Positions 47,401-57,148 of a stretch of DNA of 64,000 nt are shown piece after piece (the first letter of the stretch is position 1; each line of letters begins with the position of its first letter). The translations under genes and the position numbers were made by a program. This DNA is from Phallusia mammillata (taxonomy: Eukaryota > Chordata > Ascidiacea > Phlebobranchia > Ascidiidae), in the NCBI GenBank assembly GCA_003260075.1, contig QLIY01000480.1:1-64000 (forward strand), in the 5' to 3' direction. The notes below the pieces were generated by a model that ran no database searches, had not been told where the DNA came from, and saw nothing but the letters and a program-made list of their open reading frames with translations.

Positions 47401-50400
47401 ATTGCACTTTTTACGCAAAACCTTGCCTAATATGACCAAATATGGCCTACAACAATTTTAGCATTTTAACATTAAACAAAGCCTTACTTAAAATTGCCAA
47501 TGGCCAAATTGTTTGGAGATGTTCTCAGTTTTGCCGCCCATTTCATTTTCACATTATCATACACAAGGAGCTGTTGGGAATGTGTGCAAATTATTGTTCG
47601 GATAGTATCACTTTCGCTGGAAACAAGTGCTTTAAAACAGGACACATTGTACTCAAACTTCTTCATAAAACGTAACTGTCCAGACTCCTCAAGACAGAAC
47701 AGTGCCCGTTCACCTGAAAAATGGTAAACCTTTTATTTACAAGTCTTTCATTGGAGAACAGTATACACCTAGATACTAACTACTCAAACAGTTTTCAAAC
47801 TTTTTTGCCCAAGTGTGCACCTAAGAAACACTAAAAATTTGAGGGGTTCACTTGATTACTTTTCAGGAACTTTTTATTGTCAAGGCCAAAGGTAGTTTTT
47901 CAAGTGTGCAAAGAGCCACAAAAAGCGAATTAAAAAGAATGCAGAATAACGACAAACAACAAGAATCTGAATAGCTGCAGAAAGTTTAGTGATTTTGACT
48001 TATGACACACAATATGATAAAAAATACCTTTGTCAGTATTTATTCTCGATAACAGATTGATTGGGTTGAACAATGATAGTGTTTAAATATGCTGCATTGT
48101 AAACTTTTAAGAATAGTAAATTTTTTAAACATTGATTTTTTGGCTATTGTAGCATTTATGGTAATAATAGTGATTTTCTGAGGTCTGATGAGGGTCGCAA
48201 AAAAGTAGTTGGGAGCTGTTAAGACCATCCCTTGTTAAGAAAATTGTCTGTTTAATCTGGTTAATAGCATCAGTTGTCTGTAATAAGGTTTTTTGGTTGT
48301 CATTTATAAGCTGTATCATCTAAATTTGGCAAACTGGTAATATGATGAACCAAATTCATCTGAATATTATAAACTATGTCAAATATAGTAAAGATCTTAA
48401 AGCATAAGGAGAATCATGCTAAGACTAACAACACATAACAAAAGATTACCTAATACAACGAACACAGATTTTCCTGTTGATAACTGCAGGACTACAATCT
48501 CCAATACAAACTCTCCAAGGTTAAATTTCCAGTCAACCTGTAATGGTGTTAAAACATTACTCAAGTTGAAATCCTTTGATTTTCAAGACACAGTTTCTAC
48601 TTACAGTGATTTTCTTTCCGCTTGCCATAGATTGACTTTCTTCTTTTTTGCTAGAATCTGTAGCGACAGCCAAAACCTGATAGCTGAAAAGTTTGATATG
48701 AGTTTTGACTTTGCACAACATGTTTAAAATACATATAGAAGCTATTGCTGCCAGGCATAATGTCAAGTTTATAGAGCTCTTCTGGCGGGGGGGGGGGATG
48801 TTTAATATACATGCACAAAAAAGAACTGGGTTCAAATTTGCCTTAATCAAGCAATATATTATGATGCTTGAAAAGGAATATTAAGCTGGCAGTTTTCTGG
48901 GTGGTTAATGCTTTGTAATTAATGTTGGTTCTATACCATTGCCACAGATTTTTTGCAACTTATATATACTTCAATTGTGCGAATAAAACAATTGAAATTT
49001 TACCTGTAGGATTCAAGAAACATACTGGATGAAACTGTCAAGAAAGAATCAGTTCTTGGATTAAAGCAGATTGGTCCTGGGAGCAAAAAGGGGGGGGGGC
49101 CTATACCATTGCCACAGATTTTTTGCAACTTATACTTCAATTGTGCGAATAAAACAATTGAAATTTTACCTGTAAGATTCAAGAAACATACTGGATGAAA
49201 CTGTTAGGAAAGAATCAGTTCTTGGATTAAAGCAGATTGGTCCTGGGAGCAAAAATCCAGGCAAAAAACGTGTGAAAGTGAAAGTCTCATGCTCAAATAT
49301 CGATAAAGCTCCGTCCATTGATTGAACACAAATAAAATCTTGGTCTGAAACAAATCAATAAACATTTTAATTTTCTAAAAATATTTCCTAAACACCAAAT
49401 TTTTTAGGACAATTACACACACATATTTCACCTAAAAACGGCAGCATTGTAAAATATTAATCTAATTTTTTCAACAGTCAAGCATAAACTTGTTTTTATT
49501 CTACAGGCAATCCATTTCAATACACTACTTTCCACTGGTGATTCTATTTTATTAGTTAGTTTATTCCAGATCTTACAAACTTTGTTATTACTGTTTTTAT
49601 CATACATATTACAATACATATATATGAGTTATATATAAAATATATATATATATACATGTAGTTTCTTGAGTGATCGAAGTCGAAAATAAAACAGGAAGCT
49701 TAACTGTAGACCAGTGGTTCCCAACCTGGGGTTCGCGGACCCCCAAGGGGTCCGTGAGATGGTTTCAGGGGGTCCGTGTGGAGGCAAACATTTGTAGTAG
49801 TATTAACAACAGTACAATATTTTTAAGTTCCCAAACCGTTTTTACAATCCTGCATCTGAGTGCAAACTGTTTATCAAATCCTTGGATCAAGAAAAACTTG
49901 TGATTGTTCCTCCATTGTGACATCACAACATACATTAACAATAGAATTCTTTGTGCTTTGTTTTAAGTATTGTACACCAGAAAATTTATCTCTTTGTTGC
50001 ATTGACTGCTACAGTACAGAACCTTATTAGGACTGTGAAGGTTGATTACAATTCTGCCCCCAAAAAAGTATAATAACGTATAGGTATAATGAATGAAGGA
50101 AACGAAAAAAGACTAAATTACGTTAAATTACGCGGACCGATAAATTTTATAAAAGGGGTCCGTGACTACAAAAAGGTTGGGAACCACTGCTGTAGACTGA
50201 TTGTGAGCATAATGTGGTCAGGAGTTGTCTGCACACCAAGGATAAAAAGAAAACAAACAAAATGTCAACGTTATCAAACAAATCTAAGCAAAAGGCAACT
50301 TTTTATACTTTGAACTCCTCCAAATGGACCATATGTCATGTTAGCTGCTGTCCTCTCCAATTTATGCTGGTACACTTTATCCATTTTATACTGGTTTCCA

Positions 50401-52116
50401 TGATTAATGGCACCTTCACTCATCGAAACTTTATAAACCACCAACAAGCGTGGATGTAACACAGCTAAATGGAGATCAGGAGACACTCTGCAATAAGATT
50501 TGTTGTTGTAGCAAGGTGTTATAATGGTAGTAATTAATACTGCATGGGACTGCATGTTATCATTAAATAGGCAGGCGGTAAGGACATAAAAATGATTTTG
50601 CAAAAATTATTATTTTTGTGGCCTTTTGAAACCGCCTCACAGTTAGAACTATTCTGGTTGGGTGAGGGTTTGTAATTCAAAAAAACACTAGAAACTGGTC
50701 GAATTGATCCTTGTTAGGGCTTGTATTTTACATTTCACACACCATGTGGCACTCTAAGCCAGTGGTTCCCAACCTATGGGTCGCGACCCAAAGTTGGGTG
50801 GGGGGGGGGAAGATTTGTTGTTGTAGCAAGGTGTTATAATGGTAGTAATTAATACTGCATGGGACTGCATGTTATCATTAAATAGGCAGGCGGTAAGGAC
50901 ATAAAAATGATTTTGCAAAAATTATTATTTTTGTGGCCTTTTGAAACCGCCTCACAGTTAGAACTATTCTGGTTGGGTGAGGGTTTGTAATTCAAAAAAA
51001 NGATAATGGTTAAAACTGTTTGTGACGTCATAAAGTGATGTGTTAGCTCACAGAAGAGCGTTGTTTGGCTAATAATGCCTCATTAGCTCCAAGTTCGGAA
51101 TAAATGGAAATGTTTGGTCGTAAAAAAAAACAGCGTTTGTTCGTTATAAGGTTACTGATTTGCTAAACTGGCATAGTAATTTTCAAAAAGCTTTCCCAAC
51201 TTACAGACAAAAATACAACTAAAATAGCATGTCCATGGGTCGCGAGAAACCACAAAACTAAATTTTGGTAAGTATTTGGGTCGCGTTAAAAAAAGGTTGG
51301 GAACCACTGCNGGCTTGTATTTTACATTTCACACACCATGTGGTGCTCTAAGCGATATAAGGTATTATGCAGTGACATGGTGTATGATGCGGAATTTAGT
51401 ACCACCCTTGATATAACAGTGTTTTTAAACCACTGTTTTCATCAACAAAGGTTAACAACTGCAAAAATTATAACTTGCAGAGTAGTTTTTTTTTCACAAA
51501 ATGGGAGTGCATTTCCATAATCATTTGCTGGTTAGATTTGTTTTTGGTTAATTTTGATCTAATAAATGGAACAACTTACGAATTAAACTTTCCCGCAGCC
51601 AACTGTAATATTGGTAGCTGTAAACTCATTTCAATCAAAACATCATGTGCTTGATGAGCAGACTCACTAGTGGGTGCATACATCCGTAAAATTCCTTGAT
51701 AGGATCCGGTGATAACTTTACCTGAAATAGTTAATAAACAAATGTCAACAATTGCACTACTTAAGACAGCATTTAAAGCTTCACTGTGTTATAAACATTA
51801 GAATAAGGAAATTCAAGCTTTTTATCATGTAATTTCAATTTAACAACCCTATTTTTTTAAAGGCACAATGTTTGAATTTGCGTAAATTTTGTGGCAGCAA
51901 CAATCTGTACATAACCGCCACTCAGTTAACGGTTTTTGTATTAATCAAAGTCATGCACAGCATAATAGAAATATGAATCTAAAAAAGTGGTTACAATAAC
52001 TTACATAGGCCATCAGAGGAATTGTCTATATTTGCGACACAAAGACAACCATGACCACATTCCTCTCCAAGTGATTGATTGCTGGCCCACCATTCATTGG
52101 TTTGAAATAATGACAT
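38470..52116 (-). CDS. BBS9: Bardet-Biedl syndrome 9 protein, BBSome subunit (23 exons)
   Basis: BBSome subunit for membrane-protein traffic at cilia. Exons: 52005-52116, 51580-51721, 50309-50487, 49170-49344, 48605-48683, 48450-48537, 47488-47713, 46851-47032, 46660-46739, 46552-46599, 45719-45821, 45062-45169, 44852-44992, 44092-44181, 43265-43422, 43037-43189, 42366-42551, 41783-41911, 40880-40991, 40654-40741, 39689-39741, 39565-39630 and 38470-38624. All phases fit, about 950 residues (human 887). Landmarks: MSLFQTNEWW start, RTAANMTYGPFGGVQ, RFLPGFLLPGP, PRTDSFLTVSSSMFLESY (beta-propeller region), RALQFRAIQRRLLSRFKDK and KTPAPLNCLDTLLEGT (C-terminal helical region). The tail is acidic and ends EDTDIFS. 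Exons 4 and 19 each have a partial second copy next to an oligo-G joint. Many introns carry MITEs. Identity is secure. Confidence 0.95.
39097..39528. mobile_element. 432-bp hAT-type MITE with 8-bp target duplication
   Basis: Ends CAGTGCTCTTCAACC and GGTTGAAGAGCACTG are perfect inverted repeats, and AGCTACAC flanks both sides (39089-39096 and 39529-39536). Contains several TGGTGAACC-like subrepeats. In the last BBS9 intron. Confidence 0.92.
39853..40520 (-). mobile_element. Composite tRNA-derived SINE region (family R3), interrupted by a MITE
   Basis: On the minus strand, about 40165 down to 40095 reads TAGCTCAGCTGGTAAAGCGC, an A-box-like tRNA block, then GTGGGTTTAAATCCCAC, a B-box-like block. 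It is followed by the R3 body (GGCCAACTTGG, AATGGGCCTGG). A second R3 body with CATTGAAGGCATTATAC lies at 40265-40520. A similar tRNA-like head occurs at about 61885-61955. The insert at 39884-40008 splits it. In a BBS9 intron. Confidence 0.65.
39884..40008. mobile_element. 125-bp hAT-type MITE nested in a SINE, with 8-bp target duplication
   Basis: Ends CAGTGGTTCTCAAAC and GTTTGAGAACTACTG. CACCAGGC is duplicated exactly at 39876-39883 and 40009-40016. CACCAGGC is itself part of the R3 repeat sequence, so the MITE jumped into an existing SINE copy. Confidence 0.92.
40806..40927. repeat. 49-bp duplication across a 10-G run, copying the end of BBS9 exon 19
   Basis: 40806-40854 and 40878-40927 share the exon 19 end (complement of ACCCTGTTTCGGTTTTTC onward). 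The G run is 40855-40864. The left copy would use a GTAAGT donor, the right a GTGAGT donor, so the copies are probably two alleles. Confidence 0.8.
41433..41628. mobile_element. Diverged relative of the 22541 inverted-repeat element
   Basis: Has GCAGTAAAAGTTGGTTAAAC, GTTAATCCGGATCTTTGCC and the end CCAAGGTTTACTG. No clear target duplication. In a BBS9 intron. Confidence 0.4.
43557..43863. mobile_element. 307-bp hAT-type MITE (CAGGGGTCGGCAA ends)
   Basis: Begins CAGGGGTCGGCAATCC and ends GGTTGCCGACCCCTG, with imperfect flanks CAATTAAG and CAATAGAG. Internally matches the 62769 copy (GGCATGCATGCCAA, AACAAGTAAATTGGCA). In a BBS9 intron. Confidence 0.8.
44374..44547. repeat. Inverted repeat of about 55-bp arms interrupted by an N
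   Basis: TAGTTTAATCATAAACATTA at the left is the exact complement of the right end, and ACTGCCAAGGTAGTGGTGTA pairs with the inner right arm with a mismatch. The N at 44520 sits next to a short repeat of TTGGCAGTAATGTTT, so the right arm may be misjoined. It is probably a foldback MITE. In a BBS9 intron. Confidence 0.65.
48787..48797 (+). other. Oligo-G run (11 G)
   Basis: In a BBS9 intron. The following ATGTTTAATATACATG resembles ATGTTTAAAATACATA 80 bases upstream, so a short duplication is possible but weak. Confidence 0.5.
48931..49252. repeat. 150-bp duplication across a 10-G run, copying part of BBS9 exon 4
   Basis: 48931-49089 and 49101-49252 are nearly the same, with G10 at 49090-49099. 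The left copy holds only the 3' part of exon 4 plus its donor. The complete exon is 49170-49344. Confidence 0.85.
49633..49656. repeat. TA microsatellite
   Basis: A short run of alternating T and A in a BBS9 intron. Confidence 0.7.
49712..50189. mobile_element. 478-bp hAT-type MITE with 8-bp target duplication
   Basis: Ends CAGTGGTTCCCAACC and GGTTGGGAACCACTG are perfect inverted repeats. CTGTAGAC is duplicated at 49704-49711 and 50190-50197. GGGGTCCGTGA blocks are found near both ends. In BBS9 intron three. Confidence 0.93.
50497..51000. repeat. 190-bp duplication across a 10-G run and an N
   Basis: About 50497-50687 recurs at 50811-51000 (AGATTTGTTGTTGTAGCAAG onward). The right copy is bounded by G10 (50800-50809) and the N at 51001, and interrupts the MITE at 50760. 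Contigs seem to have been placed out of order. Confidence 0.85.
50760..51309. mobile_element. hAT-type MITE broken by an assembly insert; empty site also present
   Basis: Starts CAGTGGTTCCCAACCTATGG and ends AAAGGTTGGGAACCACTG. The left flank ends CTCTAAGC. After the N at 51311, the left flank sequence appears again and runs through CTCTAAGC straight into GATATAAGG, which looks like the unoccupied allele. Bases 50800-51001 are foreign to the element (G run plus duplicated intron). Confidence 0.8.
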
Positions 52117-52467
52117 GGCTTGCTCTTTATATGGCTCAGAACATGTCAAGAAACAAAAGCGTTTATCCTAAAGCAACCTGGTAGCATGGAAACAACGCCA
52201 TTAGAAATAGGAACATAGTTTTTCACAGTAGTTATAGCATTCAAGATAAATTTGGAATATCAAAGATGCTTAGGTCTACACAATTATTGATCAAAATTAG
52301 AACCATTTGTGCAGTATCAAGCCAACAACTTTTAAAAAATCAGACGGTTGCCTATAAACAATACATATTTGTTAAACCAGGTTTTACATGCTTTAATACA
52401 GCAATGGTTGTAAAAAAGAGTCTTTGGTATATGCAAGTAACCTGTCAGTGTGTTGCATATGACTTTT
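52117..52467. other. 351-bp spacer between NBN stop and BBS9 start, same strand
   Basis: NBN lies upstream of BBS9 on the minus strand with only this spacer. No recognised promoter element. A possible acceptor (CTACCAG) lies on the minus strand upstream of the BBS9 ATG. Confidence 0.4.
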
Positions 52468-54689
52468 TTATTTTTTCAAACGTTTAAATGGATTTAAGCG
52501 ATCCTGACTTGATTGTGATTCCGGTTGTGATTGTGGAAAAGCCCAGTCATCGATCACATGATCATTTTCAATTCTATTATTATGTGCAAAAAGGTCTCGG
52601 CCTCCAATAATTTTTGGTGGCTCCATGGACTGGACAGTGTTGGTCTGAGAGCCACTGTTATAATATGTAGGAAAAACTTTCCTAAATTTTTTAAAGTTTT
52701 TGATGCCGGATCCATTGTCAACTGAGGAAGACTTCTTTTTCCGTGGGCCAACTACAAGAGATACATGAACAACTTTCATAAGGTCCTTGTAGGGTAGATC
52801 TGCATCGAAAGTAATAGAGTCTGATTTTATATGAACTTGTGAGCCAAATTTTTCACCAATCTGTGAGTTTACTACAGATGACATGGGCTTTACTCCAGTT
52901 CCAGGTATTGTACTGTCGTCTACAGCCTCCTGTTTAATTACTTGCGGCATGAAATTTGAACCCTGCATTTCAACCGGTGTTTGGGGCACTTCTGTGACCT
53001 TGTGCTGGTCTTTTGGCTTGTAGTGACTTGAGCTTGTAGTGACTGATTCAGGTTTTGAGGGTAGATCATCATCTTTTTCTTCATATAGTTTCAGGCTTTG
53101 TGCTGCTGAAGTTGTGTCTGTCCACAAACTATCATCCGCAATACAACTGTCCGGAAGGTCATCCAATTCATTATCGCTAATTTCTACAACTTGTTTAGTT
53201 TTTGAACTCTTCTCATGTGCAGATTCACTTTGGACTTTTGATAGCATTGTGTCATCTCTTTGCATATCTGCAGGCTTAATTACCGATTGCTTTCTTTTGG
53301 GTGCTGGCTTGGGCTTCTTTTTGGTTTGATTTAAATCAAGTAAAACATTTTCATCATCACTTGAACGTTTAGGTACTTTACTAGCCCTTGTGTCCGAGTC
53401 TAAAGCACGTTTTCGAGAACTTGACTGTACAGTTTCTTTTACAACATCTTTGGTTGAAGGAATAACATCTGTTTCTGTTATGTCTATGTCAGCTGTTTCC
53501 GGGACCCTTGACATCGATAAACTTGTGGTGCTTTGCGGACCTGTTACATTCTGCGACATGCATACAGAGGTCCCTGGGAGTTGAGACAAAGTAGCACTAG
53601 TAAACGTTCCATCAGGAGGAAGGTCAAATTTAGAGTTGCAGTACATTTCCGTTGAACAATACAGCAAAGCAAGGCCAATTTCAAACTCCTGAATAAACCT
53701 TGAACTAGATTCGATCATTGTTTCTTGAAGTCTTTCGAACAAGTTTTCTTTTAGTAAACCATTGGTTTCAGGGGATAGACTCACCACAATTGTATTGTCA
53801 TTAGAAATGATTGAAAAGTTAAACTTTGAGTCATTAGCAAGCAATACAGAAGCTCCAGCTAGAGAGCAAGTGTTCCCTAGGCGATTAAATTGCACATCAC
53901 TTAAAAATACAATTGTCTTGTCATCAAATAACTTAGAACGGTTTACATTTTGGGCAAAAGAACACTCATTCTTATTCAAGCCTTCATCTGCTATTTCAGG
54001 AACAAAATCATTACATACTGGGGGGGGGGTGCAAAAGAACACTCATTTTTATTCAAGCCTTCATCTGCTATTTCAGGAACAAAATCATTACATACTGGCA
54101 AATTGACCTCATTTGAACTTTCTGAGGCCTCAGCAAGTGCTTTGAAGAATTCACAGGTTACGATTGGAGTATTGCTTGCCAAAGCTTGTGTAACTTTTAC
54201 ATTTAGAACAACTTCCTTCATAGCAAGATGGGTAATATCATCTGACCAAGTCTTCACTACTTTGCCGTTAAGCTTTTTAACATACTTTTCCAATTCTACT
54301 TGAGCAGATCTACCAAGCTTTGAATGCACAACAACTGGAGATTTTGTGTCATTTGATTGCACATGAAAAACAGATTTTAGCACTCCAATTCGAAGAACAT
54401 CTTTGCCTGAAAGTTCCACTTTTTCATTTATTCGTGTGTATTCAATTTTGTGCACATCCGTTCCTGTTTTAACATCTTTTGCAAAAAACGTGCCATATTT
54501 TGATGAATCTTTTACAAGCAACCCTTTTCCATTAGCAGTAAGCTGTACTGTGCAATGTTTTCTGCTTACAGATGAATCATTAGGGATGTTTATGTCTGCA
54601 TTTTTTCGTCCACAAATGTAAACTTTTTCAGGAAGAATTTTTACAACAATATTGGCAGAAACATCATCAGCTGATTTTAAAATAAACAT
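52468..54689 (-). CDS. NBN: Nibrin (MRE11-RAD50-NBN complex), intronless, split by an assembly artefact
   Basis: DNA double-strand break sensor that links MRE11-RAD50 to ATM. One long frame starts at the ATG 54689: FHA domain with CGRKNADI, SVSRKH and SSKYGTF (about residues 25-100), then a BRCT-like region (GRSAQVELEKYVKKL, THLAMKEVV). A G10 run at 54020-54029 plus a duplicated block (53952-54019 and 54031-54103) shifts the frame. The second frame continues to TAA at 52468. Without the artefact the protein would be about 714 residues (human 754). The C-terminus keeps the MRE11-binding motif KNFKKFRKV, then IIGGRDLFAHNN, and a final NPFKRLKK like the ATM-interacting tail. The middle is Ser/Lys-rich and disordered. 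No introns were found, unlike neighbours. Confidence 0.92.
53952..54103. repeat. 70-bp duplication across a 10-G run inside NBN
   Basis: Both sides encode the segment CNDFVPEIADEGLNKNECSF. The copies differ by one C/T. The G run lies at 54020-54029. It breaks the reading frame artificially. Confidence 0.9.
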
Positions 54690-55435
54690 TTTTACTTGCC
54701 CTTGGCCCGAGGCAGCTTTGTCTGTTGTACGTAAAACAGAAAAAGAATTAAGTTTTTTGAAATAAAAGTACTTTCAATGGTCGGAATTGTTGGTACAAAT
54801 TACAAACACAAATCAAAACATCACCACAATAAACAATAAACAAGACAGAAAATTATTCAACCGGCGGGTTATGTTATTTTCACAACGAGTAAGACGAAAC
54901 TATCAACACAGAACAAAGATGTGTTCGTTGTGATATTCGTATCTTATCAGCGAATTAAACAAAGTACCGACACAAGAGTCCAAAAACAATTATTAGGAAG
55001 AACAATAAGTACGCAACCGCAGTTGTACACGCTGCAGTCTCTCCAATTCCAGATTTCCAGTACAGGTCAAATATTTTGTAGTTTTAAATAAAAACGATTC
55101 ACCGTGAATGGGCAACTGATAAACGTTTTTTGTTTTGGTGAAAATGTGGACCCTTGGGTTTCCATGGTTTGTTCGTCATCACGTCGATTCGACCCCCAAA
55201 AAATACGATTTCTGTGGGCAACAGTTAAGCGTGTCTGTTTTCACTTGTTGGCAGCTCTTGAATTCGCAATCGCATTTCGTAAGATGTTTCCAGAAGCAAA
55301 TTCGGTATTGGTTTTCTTTGCCAGTTAAAGAACGCCAGCCCAAAGTGTGTTGATCTTAAAGGGGTTGTTTTGTGCGTAAGATCCACATTTAAGATGATGG
55401 TAAACGAGTCGAAAGTATTCAGTAAACTCACTATA

Positions 55436-55525
<90 letters not shown>

Positions 55526-55864
55526 TAAGGAACCATCTGCTGGTTCCTGTTTTAGTGGACCTATATTTGCAAATCCTAATGTTTGTAACATTGTGAGATC
55601 GTTTGAAAAAAAGTTTTTGTAACTATTTAGTTATATAGGTAACTAAAAATCGTAAATATTTATTTGTTTGTTCTTTTCATTATGATCAGACAAATGTAAC
55701 AATTTATCTTAGAATTTTCTGGTTAGTTTTATTGAAATTTTTAGTTTATTTTACTTGCTGTGTAAAACAAACTGTAACTATTGTAAATATCAACAAACAT
55801 TTTTTCAGCATTTATTAAAACAATTGATGGAGAAGTGATGTAAATTTGTTGATCAAGAAGAACA
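54690..55864. promoter_or_regulatory. Divergent intergenic region of NBN and GET4
   Basis: Head-to-head start regions, 1.2 kb apart, so both promoters should lie here. No TATA box is convincing. ATTTTTTCAG at about 55801-55810, 54 bases before the GET4 ATG, is a good acceptor, for a 5' UTR intron or a trans-spliced leader. The middle is taken by the 89-G run. Confidence 0.45.
55436..55524 (+). repeat. 89-base poly(G) run next to ACTCACTATAGGG
   Basis: Uninterrupted G from 55436 to 55524. The bases just before it read ACTCACTATA, so the junction spells the last 13 bases of the common T7 promoter. Much longer than the other G runs (10-11). Likely artefactual or vector-related. The proline-rich frames on the other strand are only this run translated. 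Confidence 0.85.
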
Positions 55865-56815
55865 ATGAGTATTACTGGAGGTGCAATTAAGAGGATTGAG
55901 GAAAAGTTAAAGAAAAGCAAAGAAGCTGAAAATTTTTATGAAACACACCAGTTGTACACAACACTTTACTATCGATACAACTCCAAAAAGTGTTTTCAAG
56001 AAGCAAGGAACCTTGTAAGCAGTGGTGCATTATACTTGTTTGAAAAAGGACAGCCCGGTAGTGCGGCACATTTAAGTTTGCTGTATGTTGAATCTTTGGA
56101 GAAGCATGTAAATGAAGTCCAAAATGCAGACGTTGAAATTATCCGAAAAATTCAAGAAAACATGCCCAGCACTTTAAGTGAACTGGAAGCATTTACTTCA
56201 AGAATAATTGTGTGGTCATCCACTTGTGTTAGTACTCCAAAAACTGGAAATAAAGAAATCAGGGAAATTTTTGCCACAAACTACTGGAAAAGAAACATGT
56301 TTGATGAAGCAAGGCAACATTTCCTTTATTCTGATGCTGGGAAAGAGTTTGGCATCATGCTTCAAGAGTTTGCCCATGCTCACGGACTACCTGGCGAGGT
56401 TGATATGTTTATAACCCAAGCTGTTTTACAGTTGTTGTGCATACAGCGGGCCCAAGCAGCAAACGATTGTTTTCATTCATACATTAAGCATCATCCCCAA
56501 GCATTGTCTGGCCCGCCTTACAAATATCCTTTAATGAACTTTGTGTTTTTTCTTTTGGTGGCTGTAAAGGATGGAAGAGTTGTAGTGTTTGAGATTTTGT
56601 GTGATAAGTACCAGGTTGTTTTGCAAAGAGATTTGCTCTATGTGGAGTATTTGGAAAAAATCGCACAGCACTATTTTGGGGTAGCTCCTTCTTCTAAAAA
56701 GGGTAAAGGAGGATTTTTGGACAACTTTATGCAAACATTATTTGACGATGAAAGTGAAAAACCTGCTGATGTCTCAAGTCCTGTTACATCAATGACTGTT
56801 GAAGATTTAGATTAA
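55865..56815 (+). CDS. GET4: GET4 / TRC35, tail-anchored protein targeting factor (intronless)
   Basis: Part of the cytosolic BAG6-GET4-UBL4A complex that hands tail-anchored membrane proteins to GET3 (TRC40). It is also needed for quality control of mislocalised proteins. A single 316-residue frame matches the family end to end: GGAIKRIEEKL start, YETHQLYTTLYYRY, SGALYLFEKGQPGSAAHLS, EVDMFITQAVLQLLCI, then GPPYKYPLMNFVFFLL and YQVVLQRDLLYVEYLEKIAQ, and an acidic Ser-rich end. It is an alpha-solenoid by family knowledge. The ATG at 55865 is the only sensible start and is preceded by an in-frame-free UTR. Human GET4 has several introns; none here. Poly(A) signal at 56893. Confidence 0.95.
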   Translation: MSITGGAIKRIEEKLKKSKEAENFYETHQLYTTLYYRYNSKKCFQEARNLVSSGALYLFEKGQPGSAAHLSLLYVESLEKHVNEVQNADVEIIRKIQENMPSTLSELEAFTSRIIVWSSTCVSTPKTGNKEIREIFATNYWKRNMFDEARQHFLYSDAGKEFGIMLQEFAHAHGLPGEVDMFITQAVLQLLCIQRAQAANDCFHSYIKHHPQALSGPPYKYPLMNFVFFLLVAVKDGRVVVFEILCDKYQVVLQRDLLYVEYLEKIAQHYFGVAPSSKKGKGGFLDNFMQTLFDDESEKPADVSSPVTSMTVEDLD

Positions 56816-56892
56816 TGTTTTTTTTTCTGTTATAATATTATCCACAGTAGAGATTACAGAATTCAATTTATTTCCGGTATTGGCGTTAACTG

Positions 56893-56898
56893 AATAAA
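56893..56898 (+). terminator. Poly(A) signal AATAAA for GET4
   Basis: AATAAA 78 bases after the GET4 stop. Confidence 0.6.
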
Positions 56899-57148
56899 AG
56901 GCTGTTTGTTTGGTTTATGATATACATTATTATTTGCTTCACAGTACTTAAAAGTGTGGTTGGTGTTTTTCGTGCACGCTAGTTGAGTTGAATTTTTGTC
57001 AGATTTTATTGGTTTAATAATGGTGTCTAATTGGCAACATTTTATAATTTGTTACATGAAATGGTTTTTGAACAACCAAATTACTTTGTTGTGTTTTTGA
57101 ATGAATTTTATTGCTAGGTGTGTAGATACTTTAAGTTAGTGTATTAAA

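Noticed and set aside
53039..53584. Oligo-G and G-rich stretches as telomere or functional G-quadruplex
   Set aside because: The G runs are uninterrupted, mostly of one length and tied to duplications, which fits an artefact better than quadruplex or telomere repeats.
52531..54303. Plus-strand frames of 60-117 codons opposite NBN
   Set aside because: They are antisense shadows of the nibrin coding sequence, which has strong family motifs.
55225..55591. Proline-rich open frames on the minus strand
   Set aside because: They are the translation of the 89-G run in two frames and have no other coding features.
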